Assembly: GCA_009726125.1 (NCBI GenBank)
Contig: WLIT01000003.1
Location: 16,818-80,817 of the forward strand
Direction: 5' to 3'
Origin: Actinomycetota bacterium
GTDB taxonomy: Bacteria > Actinomycetota > Actinomycetes > Nanopelagicales > Nanopelagicaceae
DNA length: 64,000 nucleotides
Part shown: positions 8,429 to 18,900 of the stretch, piece by piece
Numbering within the stretch: position 1 is the stretch's first letter
Layout of the letters: each line of letters begins with the position of its first letter
Notes under the pieces: model-generated
Database searches by the model: none
What the model saw: only the letters and a program-made list of their open reading frames with translations
What the model was told of the DNA's origin: nothing
Translations under genes and position numbers: made by a program

Positions 8429-8776
8429 CTAGCTAGCTAGCTGCACTTTTTCCTTTTCGAGCGCATTTATTCGTGGTCGGCCAGCAGTGCGCTTTGCTTG
8501 AATAACTTTGCCATCCTCGAATAACTCACCACCCCAAATGCCGCAGGGTTCAGCGCGAGATAACGCACCTTCTAAACACTTGGCGCGCATTGGGCATTCA
8601 CCACACAAAGCCTTGGCATAGGAAATCTCGGCTGGGCTCTCGGCGAAGAAGATTTCTGGATCTGCCTGATGGCAGGGAAGCTTCGTTGCTGAATCCGCAA
8701 AGGCGGTCACACCAATCTTTGCATCTGGGCCTTCGGCCCATCCGGGTACTAATAGTTCGCTGAAGAGAACAGTCAC
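8429..8776 (-). CDS. whiB7: WhiB7-type iron-sulfur transcription regulator
   Basis: About 115 residues. It has the WhiB four-cysteine cluster (C...CGEC...C) for a [4Fe-4S] centre, the GIWGG turn, and a C-terminal AT-hook-like AGRPR typical of WhiB7. I place the start at GTG 8774-8776 because GGAGG lies 8 bases upstream; the frame is open three codons further to a GTG that would overlap that ribosome site. WhiB7 activates intrinsic antibiotic-resistance genes in mycobacteria and streptomycetes. The gene is next to uvrD2, as in Mycobacterium, which supports orthology. It is preceded by a leader of about 400 bases with a small ORF and a terminator hairpin, consistent with attenuation control. 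Confidence 0.88.
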   Translation of the reverse strand: MTVLFSELLVPGWAEGPDAKIGVTAFADSATKLPCHQADPEIFFAESPAEISYAKALCGECPMRAKCLEGALSRAEPCGIWGGELFEDGKVIQAKRTAGRPRINALEKEKVQLAS

Positions 8777-8869
8777 TGTTCTCACCTCCGTCTTTTCTAG
8801 GTTTGGCTTTCTCTTGTTGGGTTAGTTGGTTAGTTAGTTGGGTTAGTTCTTTGGACTAGGAAAAGCAAA

Positions 8870-8904
8870 AGGGCCGCGAATCCTTTGAAAGGATTTGCGG
8901 CCCT
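8870..8904 (-). terminator. Terminator/attenuator hairpin in the whiB7 leader
   Basis: A long, nearly perfect hairpin: the arms AGGGCCGC and GCGGCCCT extend through AATCC/GGATT with a short CTTTGAAA loop region. On the minus strand it is followed by TTTTGCTTTT. It lies between the stop of the 73-codon leader ORF and whiB7, the position of the leader terminator known for whiB7/wblC. Between it and whiB7 (8805-8850) is a run of TTAGTTGG-like short repeats. Confidence 0.8.
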
Positions 8905-8922
8905 GGGGCTTTTAACTATCGA

Positions 8923-9144
8923 TTAGCCGATAGTGCTCCAGGATCCGCTCTTTGCAAAGGCTGCATTGGTTGCATAATTAGCAGCGAAGGCAAAGCGCTT
9001 ATGTGTTGATGGCTTGTTAGTAGCTGTATTAGCTGCTGCCCCAACGAAAGATTTGCGCCAAGTGTTTGATACTGCTGAAACAGCAGAATTAGACGCAGCG
9101 GCTATACCGCGAGCGCCTGTAACTTGAGCGAATCGTTGTGACAT
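8923..9144 (-). CDS. Small ORF in the whiB7 leader (possible attenuator peptide)
   Basis: 73 codons, ATG 9142-9144, rich in Ala/Ser/Asn/Thr, ending KSGSWSTIG 18 bases before the attenuator hairpin. No clear ribosome site precedes the ATG. No family recognised. In mycobacteria and streptomycetes the whiB7 leader holds a translated upstream ORF whose stalled translation lets RNA polymerase pass a terminator; this ORF is in the right place for that role. It could also be a small free-standing gene. A 13-base hairpin (9163-9175, CGCCA/TGGCG) lies between it and the end of uvrD2. Confidence 0.5.
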   Translation of the reverse strand: MSQRFAQVTGARGIAAASNSAVSAVSNTWRKSFVGAAANTATNKPSTHKRFAFAANYATNAAFAKSGSWSTIG

Positions 9145-9191
9145 GTAGAGAAGGGTAACTCACGCCACAATGGCGACGCAAGTTAATTAAA

Positions 9192-10838
9192 TTAGAGAAT
9201 CCCCTGCAAGAAGGGGCTGGGGCTTCCTGAATATGAGAGATGAAGTTCGCTCTTTGCCCGCGTAAGGCCCACATAAAAGAGCCTGCGCTCCTCTTCAACA
9301 TCGTTTCCCATCGGCAGGACGCCATCGCTAACGCCGGCTAAAAAGACGTGGTCCCACTCCAAACCTTTTGCGGCGTGAAGGGTTGAAAGCACTACACCGG
9401 GCAGGGTTGGTGGATTGTTCTGTTCGGCCCGATCCTCAAGTTCACGAAGATAAGTTCGTAAGGTTGGAGCGCCATCTTCCTGCATCGACTTACCCAGGCC
9501 AAGGAAGGCGTGAACATAATCCGTCTCTCCAAATGGGCGCAGAACATCTACTAAATCGATATACCAGTTGCCGCCTTCACTTGGCAGAACTGATGCACTG
9601 CGAATAACGCGCATCGCATCTCGCACATCAATTCGCTCGAAGAATTTCTCGGAACTCTTAATTTGAGAGTCAATTCCTGCAGCGCGGAGTTCACGCTCGA
9701 AAATATCTAATTGCGCATTTGTTCTAGTTAAAATCGCAACTTCAACTCGGTCGCCAGATTTTGCGCGAAGTTCAGCAATTTTCTTGGCGATGAAATTCGC
9801 TTCGCTAGCGTTTGAATCGAATTTTGCAATCTCTGGTTTGGCGCCATGTTCATTCATCGACGCTAACTCGTGACCATGCTCGCCAATCATTCCGCCTTGA
9901 CGCAAAATTGCATTTGCAGTTCCAATAATTTCTGGAGTAGAACGATAGCCGCGAGATAGCCGGATTACTTGGGCTTTAGGAAAGCGCTTGGTAAATCCAA
10001 GTAAGAATGAGGAGCTCGCACCAGCGAAGGAATAGATTGTTTGAGCAGCATCGCCCACAACGCAAATATCTTCGCGATTACCAAGCCATAAGTTAAGCAG
10101 ACGTTGTTGCAACGGTGAAACATCCTGGTATTCATCAACCGTGAAGTAACGGTATTGGTCACGAATTCGCTCTCGAACATCGCGATCTTCTTCCAACATA
10201 CCAACTGTAAGGAGAAGAACATCTTCAAAGTCAATTGCACGCTCTTGTTGTTTCAAAGTTTCATATGCTTGATAAACCTTTGAGATATCTTCAAAATTTG
10301 CTTTATCTGGCTTATTGTTTGGAATTCTAAGGCTGCGTCCTGCGCCAAGAGCAGATTCAACATATTCATCTGGCGAAATTTCTAAGACTTTAGCCCACTC
10401 AATCTCACTTGCAATTTCCCGAAGCGTAGAAGTTTGTGGCGCTAGTGAAGCATCTGTACGAGTTAGCGCTTCAGCGATTGCGCCAGATTTCATCGTTAGA
10501 AGTGAGGGAAAGGCGCCACCAAATGAATAGGGCCAGAAATACATCAACTGCTTTATCGCAGCAGAGTGAAAAGTTCGAGCCGTTGCATTTGGGATTCCCA
10601 AACCGCGAAGGCGGGCGCGCATTTCACCAGCCGCTCGTGCAGTGAAAGTTAGGGCCAAAGTTTTGCTTGGGTCAGTAACTCCAATTGCAATTGCATATGC
10701 GATGCGGTGGGTAATAACTCTGGTCTTGCCGGTTCCGGCTCCTGCAATTACACATACTGGGCCACGAACTGCGGTAACAACTTCACGTTGCTCGGGATCT
10801 AGGGCCTCAAGTATCTGATCTGCGCCTGCTGCAACCAT
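9192..10838 (-). CDS. uvrD2: UvrD2-like superfamily 1 DNA helicase, short form
   Basis: 548 residues. All SF1A motifs are visible: Walker A GAGTGKTR near residue 33, VDEYQD with VVGDAAQTIYSF (motifs II/III), HAAKGLEWD (motif V) and YVGLTRAK (motif VI). Mycobacterial UvrD2 has about 700 residues, with an HRDC domain attached through a tetracysteine module. This protein ends about 25 residues after motif VI, so both are missing. ATG 10836-10838 directly abuts the stop of nudC (stop 10839-10841), so the two genes are translated together. The neighbours whiB7 and nudC match the mycobacterial order. Confidence 0.88.
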   Translation of the reverse strand: MVAAGADQILEALDPEQREVVTAVRGPVCVIAGAGTGKTRVITHRIAYAIAIGVTDPSKTLALTFTARAAGEMRARLRGLGIPNATARTFHSAAIKQLMYFWPYSFGGAFPSLLTMKSGAIAEALTRTDASLAPQTSTLREIASEIEWAKVLEISPDEYVESALGAGRSLRIPNNKPDKANFEDISKVYQAYETLKQQERAIDFEDVLLLTVGMLEEDRDVRERIRDQYRYFTVDEYQDVSPLQQRLLNLWLGNREDICVVGDAAQTIYSFAGASSSFLLGFTKRFPKAQVIRLSRGYRSTPEIIGTANAILRQGGMIGEHGHELASMNEHGAKPEIAKFDSNASEANFIAKKIAELRAKSGDRVEVAILTRTNAQLDIFERELRAAGIDSQIKSSEKFFERIDVRDAMRVIRSASVLPSEGGNWYIDLVDVLRPFGETDYVHAFLGLGKSMQEDGAPTLRTYLRELEDRAEQNNPPTLPGVVLSTLHAAKGLEWDHVFLAGVSDGVLPMGNDVEEERRLFYVGLTRAKSELHLSYSGSPSPFLQGIL

Positions 10839-11774
10839 TTACTTACCGGACAAATCTCGAACATCTGCGCCGCTTTTCTCATACCAAAATTCAATCATCT
10901 TGCGTGCAACGCTCATGCTCGGTGGCAGGGTTAGCGATTGATCTGCAATTGCTTCACGCATCGCTTCGCGAGTTAGCCAGCGAATCTCTTCAATCTCTTC
11001 ACCATCCGCTTTTGCTGAATCTGGATTGGTAGCAAGCGCCGAGAATGAAATCATAATTGAAGCTGGAAATGGCCAAGGTTGCGAACCAAGATAGGTAATT
11101 GCATCTGCTTTAATCCCGGACTCTTCAAATACTTCACGCATTACTGTCTGTTCAAATGATTCACCAGGTTCTACGAAACCAGCGAAGCACGAGAATCTCT
11201 TCTCTGGCCAAATCTTCTGGCGACCGAGAAGAACGCGATCAGCTTTATCTTTTACTAAAACAATTACTGCGCCATCTGTCCGTGGGTAATGTTCGGAACC
11301 ATCTGATGTGCATTTGCGGAGTGAACCACCATTTGCGCTCTCGGTTGGTGCACCACATCTTGCGCAAAATTGGTGTGTGTGATGCCAATTCGCAATTGCC
11401 TGCGAATGAATTGCGAGACCCATTTCAAGTTGTGGCAGATAATCTCCCAAAGTTCTAAGGGTCTGATAACTTTCAAGTAGCTCAAAACTTTCAAAATCAT
11501 GGGCATCACTGCACCAAGCAAAATAAGCAATTCCCTTATCGATGCCAAGAAATAACTCTTCACCGATGGCGAATTTATTACCAGCGCGAAGTTCTGAAAT
11601 CTGATTGGCGCTCTGAAAATCTAATTCAAAATTTGCTTTAACTAGAAACTTGCCCGATGCAAAGTGCAGAATTCGAGCCTCTTGCCAGAGCCTTGATAAC
11701 TCATCTGGTTTCAACCGAAGCTCGCCCGAGCGGTCGACCGCCTCGCTAGCCAATGGGAGCTTTAAAACATTCAC
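10839..11774 (-). CDS. nudC: NAD(H)/NADH-cap pyrophosphatase, Nudix family
   Basis: 311 residues. It has an N-terminal NUDIX-like region, a zinc-ribbon segment beginning CARCGAP (about 135), the NudC-typical HYPRTDGAVI, and a complete Nudix box (GFVEPGESFEQ then REVFEESGI). After the box comes the SQPWPFPASIM motif, which specifies NAD(H)-type substrates. The second zinc cysteine pair is reduced: only one Cys (RKC) is visible where two are usual. It sits upstream of uvrD2 in the same direction with no gap. It hydrolyses NADH/NAD+ to NMN and AMP and may de-cap NAD-RNA. Confidence 0.92.
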   Translation of the reverse strand: MNVLKLPLASEAVDRSGELRLKPDELSRLWQEARILHFASGKFLVKANFELDFQSANQISELRAGNKFAIGEELFLGIDKGIAYFAWCSDAHDFESFELLESYQTLRTLGDYLPQLEMGLAIHSQAIANWHHTHQFCARCGAPTESANGGSLRKCTSDGSEHYPRTDGAVIVLVKDKADRVLLGRQKIWPEKRFSCFAGFVEPGESFEQTVMREVFEESGIKADAITYLGSQPWPFPASIMISFSALATNPDSAKADGEEIEEIRWLTREAMREAIADQSLTLPPSMSVARKMIEFWYEKSGADVRDLSGK

Positions 11775-11840
11775 CTGCAGACCCTACTAGCCAGCGCAAC
11801 TCACAGCGAGATGGGCGTAAATCCCTTATAAAGTGCGGTG

Positions 11841-12644
11841 ATGCGACTGACCTCTTGGAATTTATTACATGGTCAAGGTGCGGAAAATATGCGCGCAATT
11901 GCCAGTGATTTGGCGGTTGGCAATTCCGATTTTGTAATTGGAGTTCAGGAAGTCGACGCTTATCAAGATCGTTCAGATCAAGTTTTTCAGGTTTCAGAAA
12001 TAGCAAGTGAATTAGGTGCCAAGTATTTTGGATTTGTGCGCTGTGTAATTGGAACACCAGGTTTTAGTTGGCGCAAAGTCCGGAGCGATGAGGCAATTTT
12101 AATTACCGACGTGCTTGCGCAGAACGATGATAATCCCCCTTCATACGGAATTGGCTTGATAACCAATATTCCAGTTCTCAAATGGGAAGTATTGGCGCTA
12201 GGAAAATCAATTATTGGTTTGCCGCTGGTATTTCCCGATGCAGCTGCTGGGGAGAGCGTTAGACCTAAAGTTAAATTTATCTACGTTAAGGATGAACCGA
12301 GATATGCGATTGCCGCACAACTTGAAAATGGCTATACAGTAGTTAATATGCATCTCTCCTTTGTGCCATTGGTAAATCTCTATCAACTTTGGAAAGTGAA
12401 ACGTTGGTTGGCCAAGATGCCTGGCAAACATATCCTGCTTGGAGATTTCAACCTACCCTTTGATATTCCAGTAAAATTCTCAAAGTGGAAATCTCTAGCG
12501 GCAATAGCGACTTATCCAACTTGGCAACCCAAGATTCAATTTGATTACATACTAAGTAATAGCGTAGAACAGAGCGAAGTTAAAGCTATTTACTTGGAGA
12601 GTAAAATTAGTGATCACTTGCCAGTAACAATTGAAATTAATTGA
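11841..12644 (+). CDS. Endonuclease/exonuclease/phosphatase (EEP) family protein
   Basis: About 267 residues. Motifs of the EEP superfamily are all present: TSWNLLHGQG at the N-terminus (Asn ligand), GVQEVDAY (metal-binding Glu), NMHLSFVP, LLGDFNLP (catalytic Asp/Asn) and SDHLPV at the end (catalytic Asp-His). There is no signal peptide, so it probably acts in the cytoplasm on nucleic acid or a phosphate ester. ATG 11841 follows GTG 11838. TATAAA at 11827-11832 is only 5-8 bases upstream, so the message may be leaderless. The 3' end overlaps the convergent adnB 3' end by 31 bp. Confidence 0.85.
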   Translation: MRLTSWNLLHGQGAENMRAIASDLAVGNSDFVIGVQEVDAYQDRSDQVFQVSEIASELGAKYFGFVRCVIGTPGFSWRKVRSDEAILITDVLAQNDDNPPSYGIGLITNIPVLKWEVLALGKSIIGLPLVFPDAAAGESVRPKVKFIYVKDEPRYAIAAQLENGYTVVNMHLSFVPLVNLYQLWKVKRWLAKMPGKHILLGDFNLPFDIPVKFSKWKSLAAIATYPTWQPKIQFDYILSNSVEQSEVKAIYLESKISDHLPVTIEIN

Positions 12645-15600
12645 TCTTCACTAAGTAAATCTGCTGGACGTACAGTCTCATTTGAACCTATATAGTGAAA
12701 AGCTGCACTGATTTTCGATAGTGGAATCCCGTACAACTTCGAATAAGCCAAGCGATACATCGCCAATTGAATTGCCGCGGCCGCTAAATCATCTCCGCTC
12801 TTACTTTTGCCGGTCTTCCAATCAACAACTTCATAAGTGCCATCAGCCTCATAAACCGCATCAATTCGCCCTCTAAGCAGTACGCCGCCAAGAACAGTTT
12901 CGAATGGCACTTCAATGCCACCTGGTGCTGGATCTCGCTTCGCCCAACTGCTGGCAAGCCACTTCGCTTTTAACTCCTCTAAAGGCAAGCCATCTGGATC
13001 TGCGCTGGAAATATCTAGAACATCTTCATCCAATACTTGTGGATCTTTATATTGCGCTTCGACCCAGAGGTGGAAAGCAGTTCCACGTCTGGCATATTTA
13101 TCAATGTGGTTTGGCATTGGACGGCGAATATTTAACGCAAGCTCATCAGGATCTTTGGCGAGATTTACCAGAGTTGAAACTGACATCCGAGTTGGCAGAT
13201 TCACACTTAAATTCTTCTTTCCCTCTCTGCTCTCCACTATTAGCGCTATTGCATCACTAGCCAAACTAATCTCTTCTAGCGATTTAGCGGCGCTAAGCAA
13301 TTCTTCAGGTGTTGCAAAGGCGGGGATAGTTGAGACATATGCAACCGACTTTGCAACCTGTTCCGCACGAGCGGATCGGACTGGCCAACTTCCACTTCGC
13401 GGATTAGTTCGCGTTGGATTTTCGGTAGTTGGTTTGGTCATCTCAAAAATCTTATTCTTGGAATCGACTGAATCAACTACAGCCTCAACTAAGTTATAAA
13501 GAGCGCTGGCCTCAACGGAATTCATTCCATTTCCAAACCAAGATGCGGTTGCCAACAAATTAATTTTTGCTCGGGTAAATGCGACATATGCCAGCCGCCA
13601 CTCTTCCTCTTCGCGCCGCTTCTTCCAGGATTCTTTAACAACATCTAGGGCTTTTCGCACCTCAACATGTTTTGGCGATCCAGCTGGAAATTCAAAGTCA
13701 TCAAATTGTTTAGCATCACCACGAAGTGAGATTGGTAGCGCTGCTGAGTTTGAAGTCCAGAGATCCAGGTTCTTGCCTGAACTTGGAAAGTTATCTGTAA
13801 CTAAACCGGGTACTGCAACGAAATCCCATTCCGAGCCCTTTGCTGCATGGATTGTGAGAATCTGAACAGCGTGCTTATTGGCGGCGACAGATACTGGTTT
13901 TAGACCTCCCTCTTCGGAATCGGCAATCTTTAACCAATCAAGGAAGGTGGAAATAGTTCCGCCATTTCGTTGGAATTTACCGGCCTCATCTAAGAAGGCG
14001 TCTAAATGTTTGCGACCTTGGGCAAAACCATCACGAACCATAACTTCAGTATCAAGAAATAAGAATCGCTCGGCCTCCATGATCGCATCCGTTATTGAGC
14101 CAGTTAAATATCTGCGAAGTTCGCGCAACTCCTTGGAAAATTTAAGTAATCGTTCGTACCCTATCTCCGAGAAGTTCGCTCGTGGCGCCTTTTCAAATAC
14201 CTCTAAGGCTTCGATTGCACTTCCAATAGCAAAATCTTCCGCCTCCATAACTTCAGCGTTTGCGCTCTCCATTATTTTGCCGACAGTCTTGCTAAGTGAT
14301 TGGTCATAATTTGCGACAAGGGAACGAGCAAATTTACCTAGCGCTGCTAAATCTTTAGGACCTAGCGCAACTCTTGGCCCAGCAAGCAAACGCATAAGTG
14401 AACTGCCATTATCCGGAAAGGTCAAGGTACGAAGGAGCGCCAAGATATCGGCAATCTCTGGAACATGGATTAGCCCACCAAGTCCAACAACCTCAACCGG
14501 AATATTCTTAGATCTAAGGGCCTGTTCGATCTCACTTATATATTTACGGGAACGAACTAAGACTGCGAAAGTTTGTGGTTCTTCTAAATCGGCAGTGCGT
14601 TCTGGTGCGAACCAATACTTCTCAAAATGTTCGGCGATACCATTGGCTTCCATTGCAAGGGTTTCATATTGACCGCAGAGCAAAGTTCCAGTTCCAGCAC
14701 TTGGGCGAAGTTTCAGCCGTTTCACACTTGCCGCTTTGCCACCGCGTCCAACAATCAACTCGCCAATTTTATCTACCGCTTGATTTGCAATCTCTAGAAT
14801 ATTTTCATCATTACGCCAAGTTGTGAGCAAATTATGTTCAATACATGTTCCTTGTGAGCTACCGATAAAGCTCTTTCCGAAGGTATCAAGAGTCTGGGCA
14901 CTTGCGCTGCGCCACCCGTAAATGGCTTGGTTTGGATCCCCAACGGCAGTCACGGCATGTCCATCGCCAAAGAGAGCTGATAAGAATTTAACTTGGCTTA
15001 CAGAGGTATCTTGATATTCATCTAGCAGAACGACTTTATATTTAGCGCGTTCAGCGGAGATTATTTCCGCAGTAAATTCGGCACCGCCTGTCTCACCACT
15101 TACTAGCTTTGCCACTAGCGACATCTGATCATTGAAGGTAAGAAGCCCGCGTTCTAAGCGATATCTTTCATACTCATCAACCATCGGCAGAATTGCTAGC
15201 CGTTCCTTAAGTGAAGAGTGAAGATCTCGTACTGGATCATTTGATTGGGTATCTGAAATAGTTGAAAATTTCTCAAGAATCGATTCGCAGAAAGCGCGTA
15301 CATCAGTAGTTGTTTTCCCGTGCTCACCAAGTGCCGCTGATAGGCCCATTACTTTATCCACGATTGTTTTCGCGGCATGAGAAATATCGCTGCCGTTTGT
15401 GGCCTCACTTGTAAAATTATTGACAATATTATTTGCAATCTGCCAAGCCGCAGCCTCGCCAATTGGATCTGCTGTTGCATCTACACCCATCCGGATTGCA
15501 TGTTCGGATAAAACTCGACCGGCATATGAGTGATAAGTAGAGACTGTAACTGCAATATCTATCTCAGATTTGCTGACGCTATCAATCGGTAGTAAACCAA

Positions 15601-15904
15601 TTTTACGAAGTTGACGGAGGCGTTTACGAATTCTAGAAGAGAGCTCACCAGCCGCTTTTCTGGTAAACGTTAGCCCGAGAATTTCATCTGGTCGAACAAT
15701 CCCATTTGCAACTAACCAGAGAACACGGGCGCTCATGGTTTCGGTCTTTCCAGAACCTGCGCCAGCAATTACAACGGTTGGCCCTAAGTGATGTGATTCA
15801 ATAATAGGAATCTGTTCCGGACTTGGACCCTTGAATTTTGGATCAATTGTGCGAAGTGCGTTTCCAATATCTTCCGCCGAGTACTTAATCTTTTGCTCGC
15901 TCAT
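12614..15904 (-). CDS. adnB: AdnB subunit of the AdnAB helicase-nuclease
   Basis: 1096 residues, close to the usual AdnB size. An N-terminal UvrD-type motor has Walker A GAGSGKTETM (about 47-56), DEYQDTS, VGDPNQAIYGWR, HAAKGSEWDF and AFTRAK. The C-terminal RecB-type nuclease has RGRIDAVYEADG and VVDWKTGKS with the metal-binding Asp and Lys. With AdnA it resects double-strand breaks for recombination in actinobacteria. It overlaps adnA by 4 bp (ATGA), so the subunits are translationally coupled, in the same order as in mycobacteria. Confidence 0.93.
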   Translation of the reverse strand: MSEQKIKYSAEDIGNALRTIDPKFKGPSPEQIPIIESHHLGPTVVIAGAGSGKTETMSARVLWLVANGIVRPDEILGLTFTRKAAGELSSRIRKRLRQLRKIGLLPIDSVSKSEIDIAVTVSTYHSYAGRVLSEHAIRMGVDATADPIGEAAAWQIANNIVNNFTSEATNGSDISHAAKTIVDKVMGLSAALGEHGKTTTDVRAFCESILEKFSTISDTQSNDPVRDLHSSLKERLAILPMVDEYERYRLERGLLTFNDQMSLVAKLVSGETGGAEFTAEIISAERAKYKVVLLDEYQDTSVSQVKFLSALFGDGHAVTAVGDPNQAIYGWRSASAQTLDTFGKSFIGSSQGTCIEHNLLTTWRNDENILEIANQAVDKIGELIVGRGGKAASVKRLKLRPSAGTGTLLCGQYETLAMEANGIAEHFEKYWFAPERTADLEEPQTFAVLVRSRKYISEIEQALRSKNIPVEVVGLGGLIHVPEIADILALLRTLTFPDNGSSLMRLLAGPRVALGPKDLAALGKFARSLVANYDQSLSKTVGKIMESANAEVMEAEDFAIGSAIEALEVFEKAPRANFSEIGYERLLKFSKELRELRRYLTGSITDAIMEAERFLFLDTEVMVRDGFAQGRKHLDAFLDEAGKFQRNGGTISTFLDWLKIADSEEGGLKPVSVAANKHAVQILTIHAAKGSEWDFVAVPGLVTDNFPSSGKNLDLWTSNSAALPISLRGDAKQFDDFEFPAGSPKHVEVRKALDVVKESWKKRREEEEWRLAYVAFTRAKINLLATASWFGNGMNSVEASALYNLVEAVVDSVDSKNKIFEMTKPTTENPTRTNPRSGSWPVRSARAEQVAKSVAYVSTIPAFATPEELLSAAKSLEEISLASDAIALIVESREGKKNLSVNLPTRMSVSTLVNLAKDPDELALNIRRPMPNHIDKYARRGTAFHLWVEAQYKDPQVLDEDVLDISSADPDGLPLEELKAKWLASSWAKRDPAPGGIEVPFETVLGGVLLRGRIDAVYEADGTYEVVDWKTGKSKSGDDLAAAAIQLAMYRLAYSKLYGIPLSKISAAFHYIGSNETVRPADLLSEDQLISIVTGK

Positions 15905-18900
15905 TGATTAATCACCGACCGACCCTGGGGCTGGATGGGACAAAGCCCTTTAACGGCGCAGGTTCTGCAGCGATCGTTCACGGTGGCGATGAATTCATTG
16001 GCTGACATGGCATCAGCTGCGGCGATAACTTCCGCCTTTATAAGTTCGTGCTCTTTAACTGGTTGTGGTTTTGCTGATGCAGATTTGGTATCAGTACCTA
16101 AAAATAGAAGTTCGGCGCCGGCGCTCAACTTGCCTGGTGGCTCGCCAGTAAAGGCCTCTTCATAAACTGCGAGTTGATAACCAGCAAGTTGTTTATGATC
16201 TTCAGCCTTCTTCTTTGTGATATCCGGAGCGCCAGTTTTCAAGTCAACAATGTAGACCCGACCTTCTTCATCGATTTCAACTCGGTCAACGCTGCCATTA
16301 AATAGCGCACGGCCGATAGTTTTTTCAAATTCTGCTTCCACCGCAAATAGCGTTCGCTTCGATTTATTTTCGGAGTGCCATTTGTAGAATTTTTCCAACT
16401 TTTCCAGCGCCTGATTAAATTGATAATCCCGAACCCAACCCTTATTTCCATCAATTAACTGCCAACCGCTCTCTAGCCGAGTAGCAAGTTCTTCGTAAGA
16501 TAGACCGGGTTCACTCTTTAACATCGCAGCAAGTGAGTGAATTGCAATACCGAGTAATTGCGCAGTCGAATCGCCATCGCGACCACCGCTCTTTTCGATA
16601 AACCATTTAAGGCCACATTCCGAGAATGATTGAAGATTGCTTGGTGAGACCGAAACCTGAGCGCCTTCTGGCAGAACAGGTTCATCGCTACTTAGTTTTA
16701 ACGAACCCAACCAATTCTCACTCTTTGCACTTTGAATCTCATTTGCCGCCAAAGTGTTAAGTAACTTTGCTGCGAACTCTTGCTTGCTGGAATTTGTGCC
16801 ATCGAGGTCGCGACGTAGCGTTGACACTAAAGCCTGTGGGGTTAGCGATCTTGGAAGTTCAATGTTGTCAGAATCAATAGATGAAGTGCCATGAATGAAT
16901 TCATAAATATCTTCGAAGTATTGCGAAGGTTCTGAGTCATCTTCTTTGGAGTAGGCAGTTACAACTAGCGCCCGTTTTGCCCTAGAAATAGCCACGTTTA
17001 GCAGCCGTCGCTCATCTTCAATCAGCGCGCTTGCGGCACTTGCTTCAATTTCGCGGCGCGCAGTTAATTGGCTTCGCTGTGATTCAACTAGGCGTTCACT
17101 GCCAAGAAGGGAGCCGCGTTGTCGCAAATTTGGCCAGACGCCTTCTTGCAGACCAGTGATCGCAACTAAATCCCACTCCAAACCCTTTGCGCTATGAACC
17201 GTTAAAACACTTACAACTTCACCACGTTGCCCCCGGGCTGCGATTGCATCAGATTGAATTGATTCACTTAGTAATTGATCTAAGAAGAGTTGTGGATCAG
17301 AACCAGGCATGCGTTCTGCGAAGCGACGAGCAGATTCAAAGAGTGTGATGACGGCATCTAAATCGCGATCTGCCGCGGCGCCACGAGCACCACCTTTTAG
17401 TGCGCGATTGCGCCAGGTCGTAGCAAGTGAATCGCCTTCATAATTCTTCGCAGTATTCCAGATGGCCCAAATCAAATCTGCGATATCAACTTTATTATTA
17501 CCTTTGGAGTTCATGCGCACAACTTTTCGCGCTTCGGCAATTACATCTGCAACTCGCTTTAGCGAAAGTAATTGCTCCCAAGGAAGCGGCGCATCATTGT
17601 TATCTAAAATTTCAAGAATCACTTGTGTCGAAGGCTTAGCCTCATCCCCTGATTCACGAATTTTTCCGAGATCAATTCGCATCTGACGCAACGAAAGCGC
17701 ATCTGCGCCACCGAATTCTGAGAAGAGAATCTCTTCGATTAAGCCCCAATTACTTGGAACTAATTTAATTTTGCCGAGGGCGATTTGGGCGATAGTTAGA
17801 ATTGGTTTTATCGCTGGGTTTTCACCAAGTGCAAGTGCGCCTGAATCAATTTGAATAGGAATATTGTTTAGGGCAAATGCTCGGGATATCGCAGAAACTC
17901 CGGCACCAGGTGAGCGAAGAATTACCGCCATCTCTGACCAAGCAATTCCATCTCGCAGGTGCGCTGTGCGAAGCGCATGAGCAATGTAATTGGCGCAATC
18001 GGATTGGCTGGCCAGCTTCGCCACATCTATGGCGGAAGTAGCGTTGTTAGCGGGGTTTAGCGGCTTGCTTGGATTTCGAAACTTGGTCGCAATCGCATTG
18101 CTTAGCTCAGTAATCGAAGCCGGTGTACGAATTGCCGATGTTAAGTGCAGCTCTTGATAGCTATTTGTATCTGTATATGCGCGCACGCCTTCGGGATCTG
18201 CGCCTCGGAACTGACCGATTGCAGATTGCGGGTCGGCAAATAATATGACTCGATCACTAGCTAATAAATTTAGGAGTTCCCGGTGTGAGTTATCGCTCTC
18301 TTGAAATTCATCAACAATGATTAGCTTAAATTTATTCTGAAAAGAGTTGCGAATATCGGGCTTGGAGTTCAAATCTGAAATAGCCTGCGAGATTATGGAA
18401 CTTGAATCTATCCGCTTGGCCGATCCAGAGATAAAGCCATAACGAATAGCTAGAACTTCGTCATAGATCTTCCAGAAATTTGCTGCGGCTTCCCACCAAG
18501 GTTCATTAAGCAAGCGCCCACTTTCGATTAACTGCTTATATGTAAAGTTACGCTCACTTGCTCGAAGAATTAGATCGCGAAGTTCGCGAGCAAAACCCTT
18601 AGTTGTTAGAGCCGGTTCTAACGCCTTTGGCCATTTAACTTGTGGTGAGTACTCAGGATTCGCTAATAGTTCACGGATAAATGAATCTTGTTCGGCGCCA
18701 GAGATTAATACATATCCCGGTTCGCTCTCATCTCGCTTCGTATTTATTATTGAGAAGGCTAGTGAATGAAAGGTACGAACAATTGGTTCGAAGGCGCTAG
18801 CACCAGATTGAATAACTATTTGATCTCGCAACTCTGATGCGCGTTCGCGACCATAAGTTAAAATTAAAATTGAATTGGGATCAAAACCCGATTTAATTTG

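Noticed and set aside
8805..8850. TTAGTTGG short repeats as a separate repeat element
   Set aside because: Imperfect low-complexity run; better described as part of the whiB7 leader.
13878..14309. 143-codon plus-strand frame inside adnB
   Set aside because: Shadow of the AdnB coding frame; no start signal or family features.
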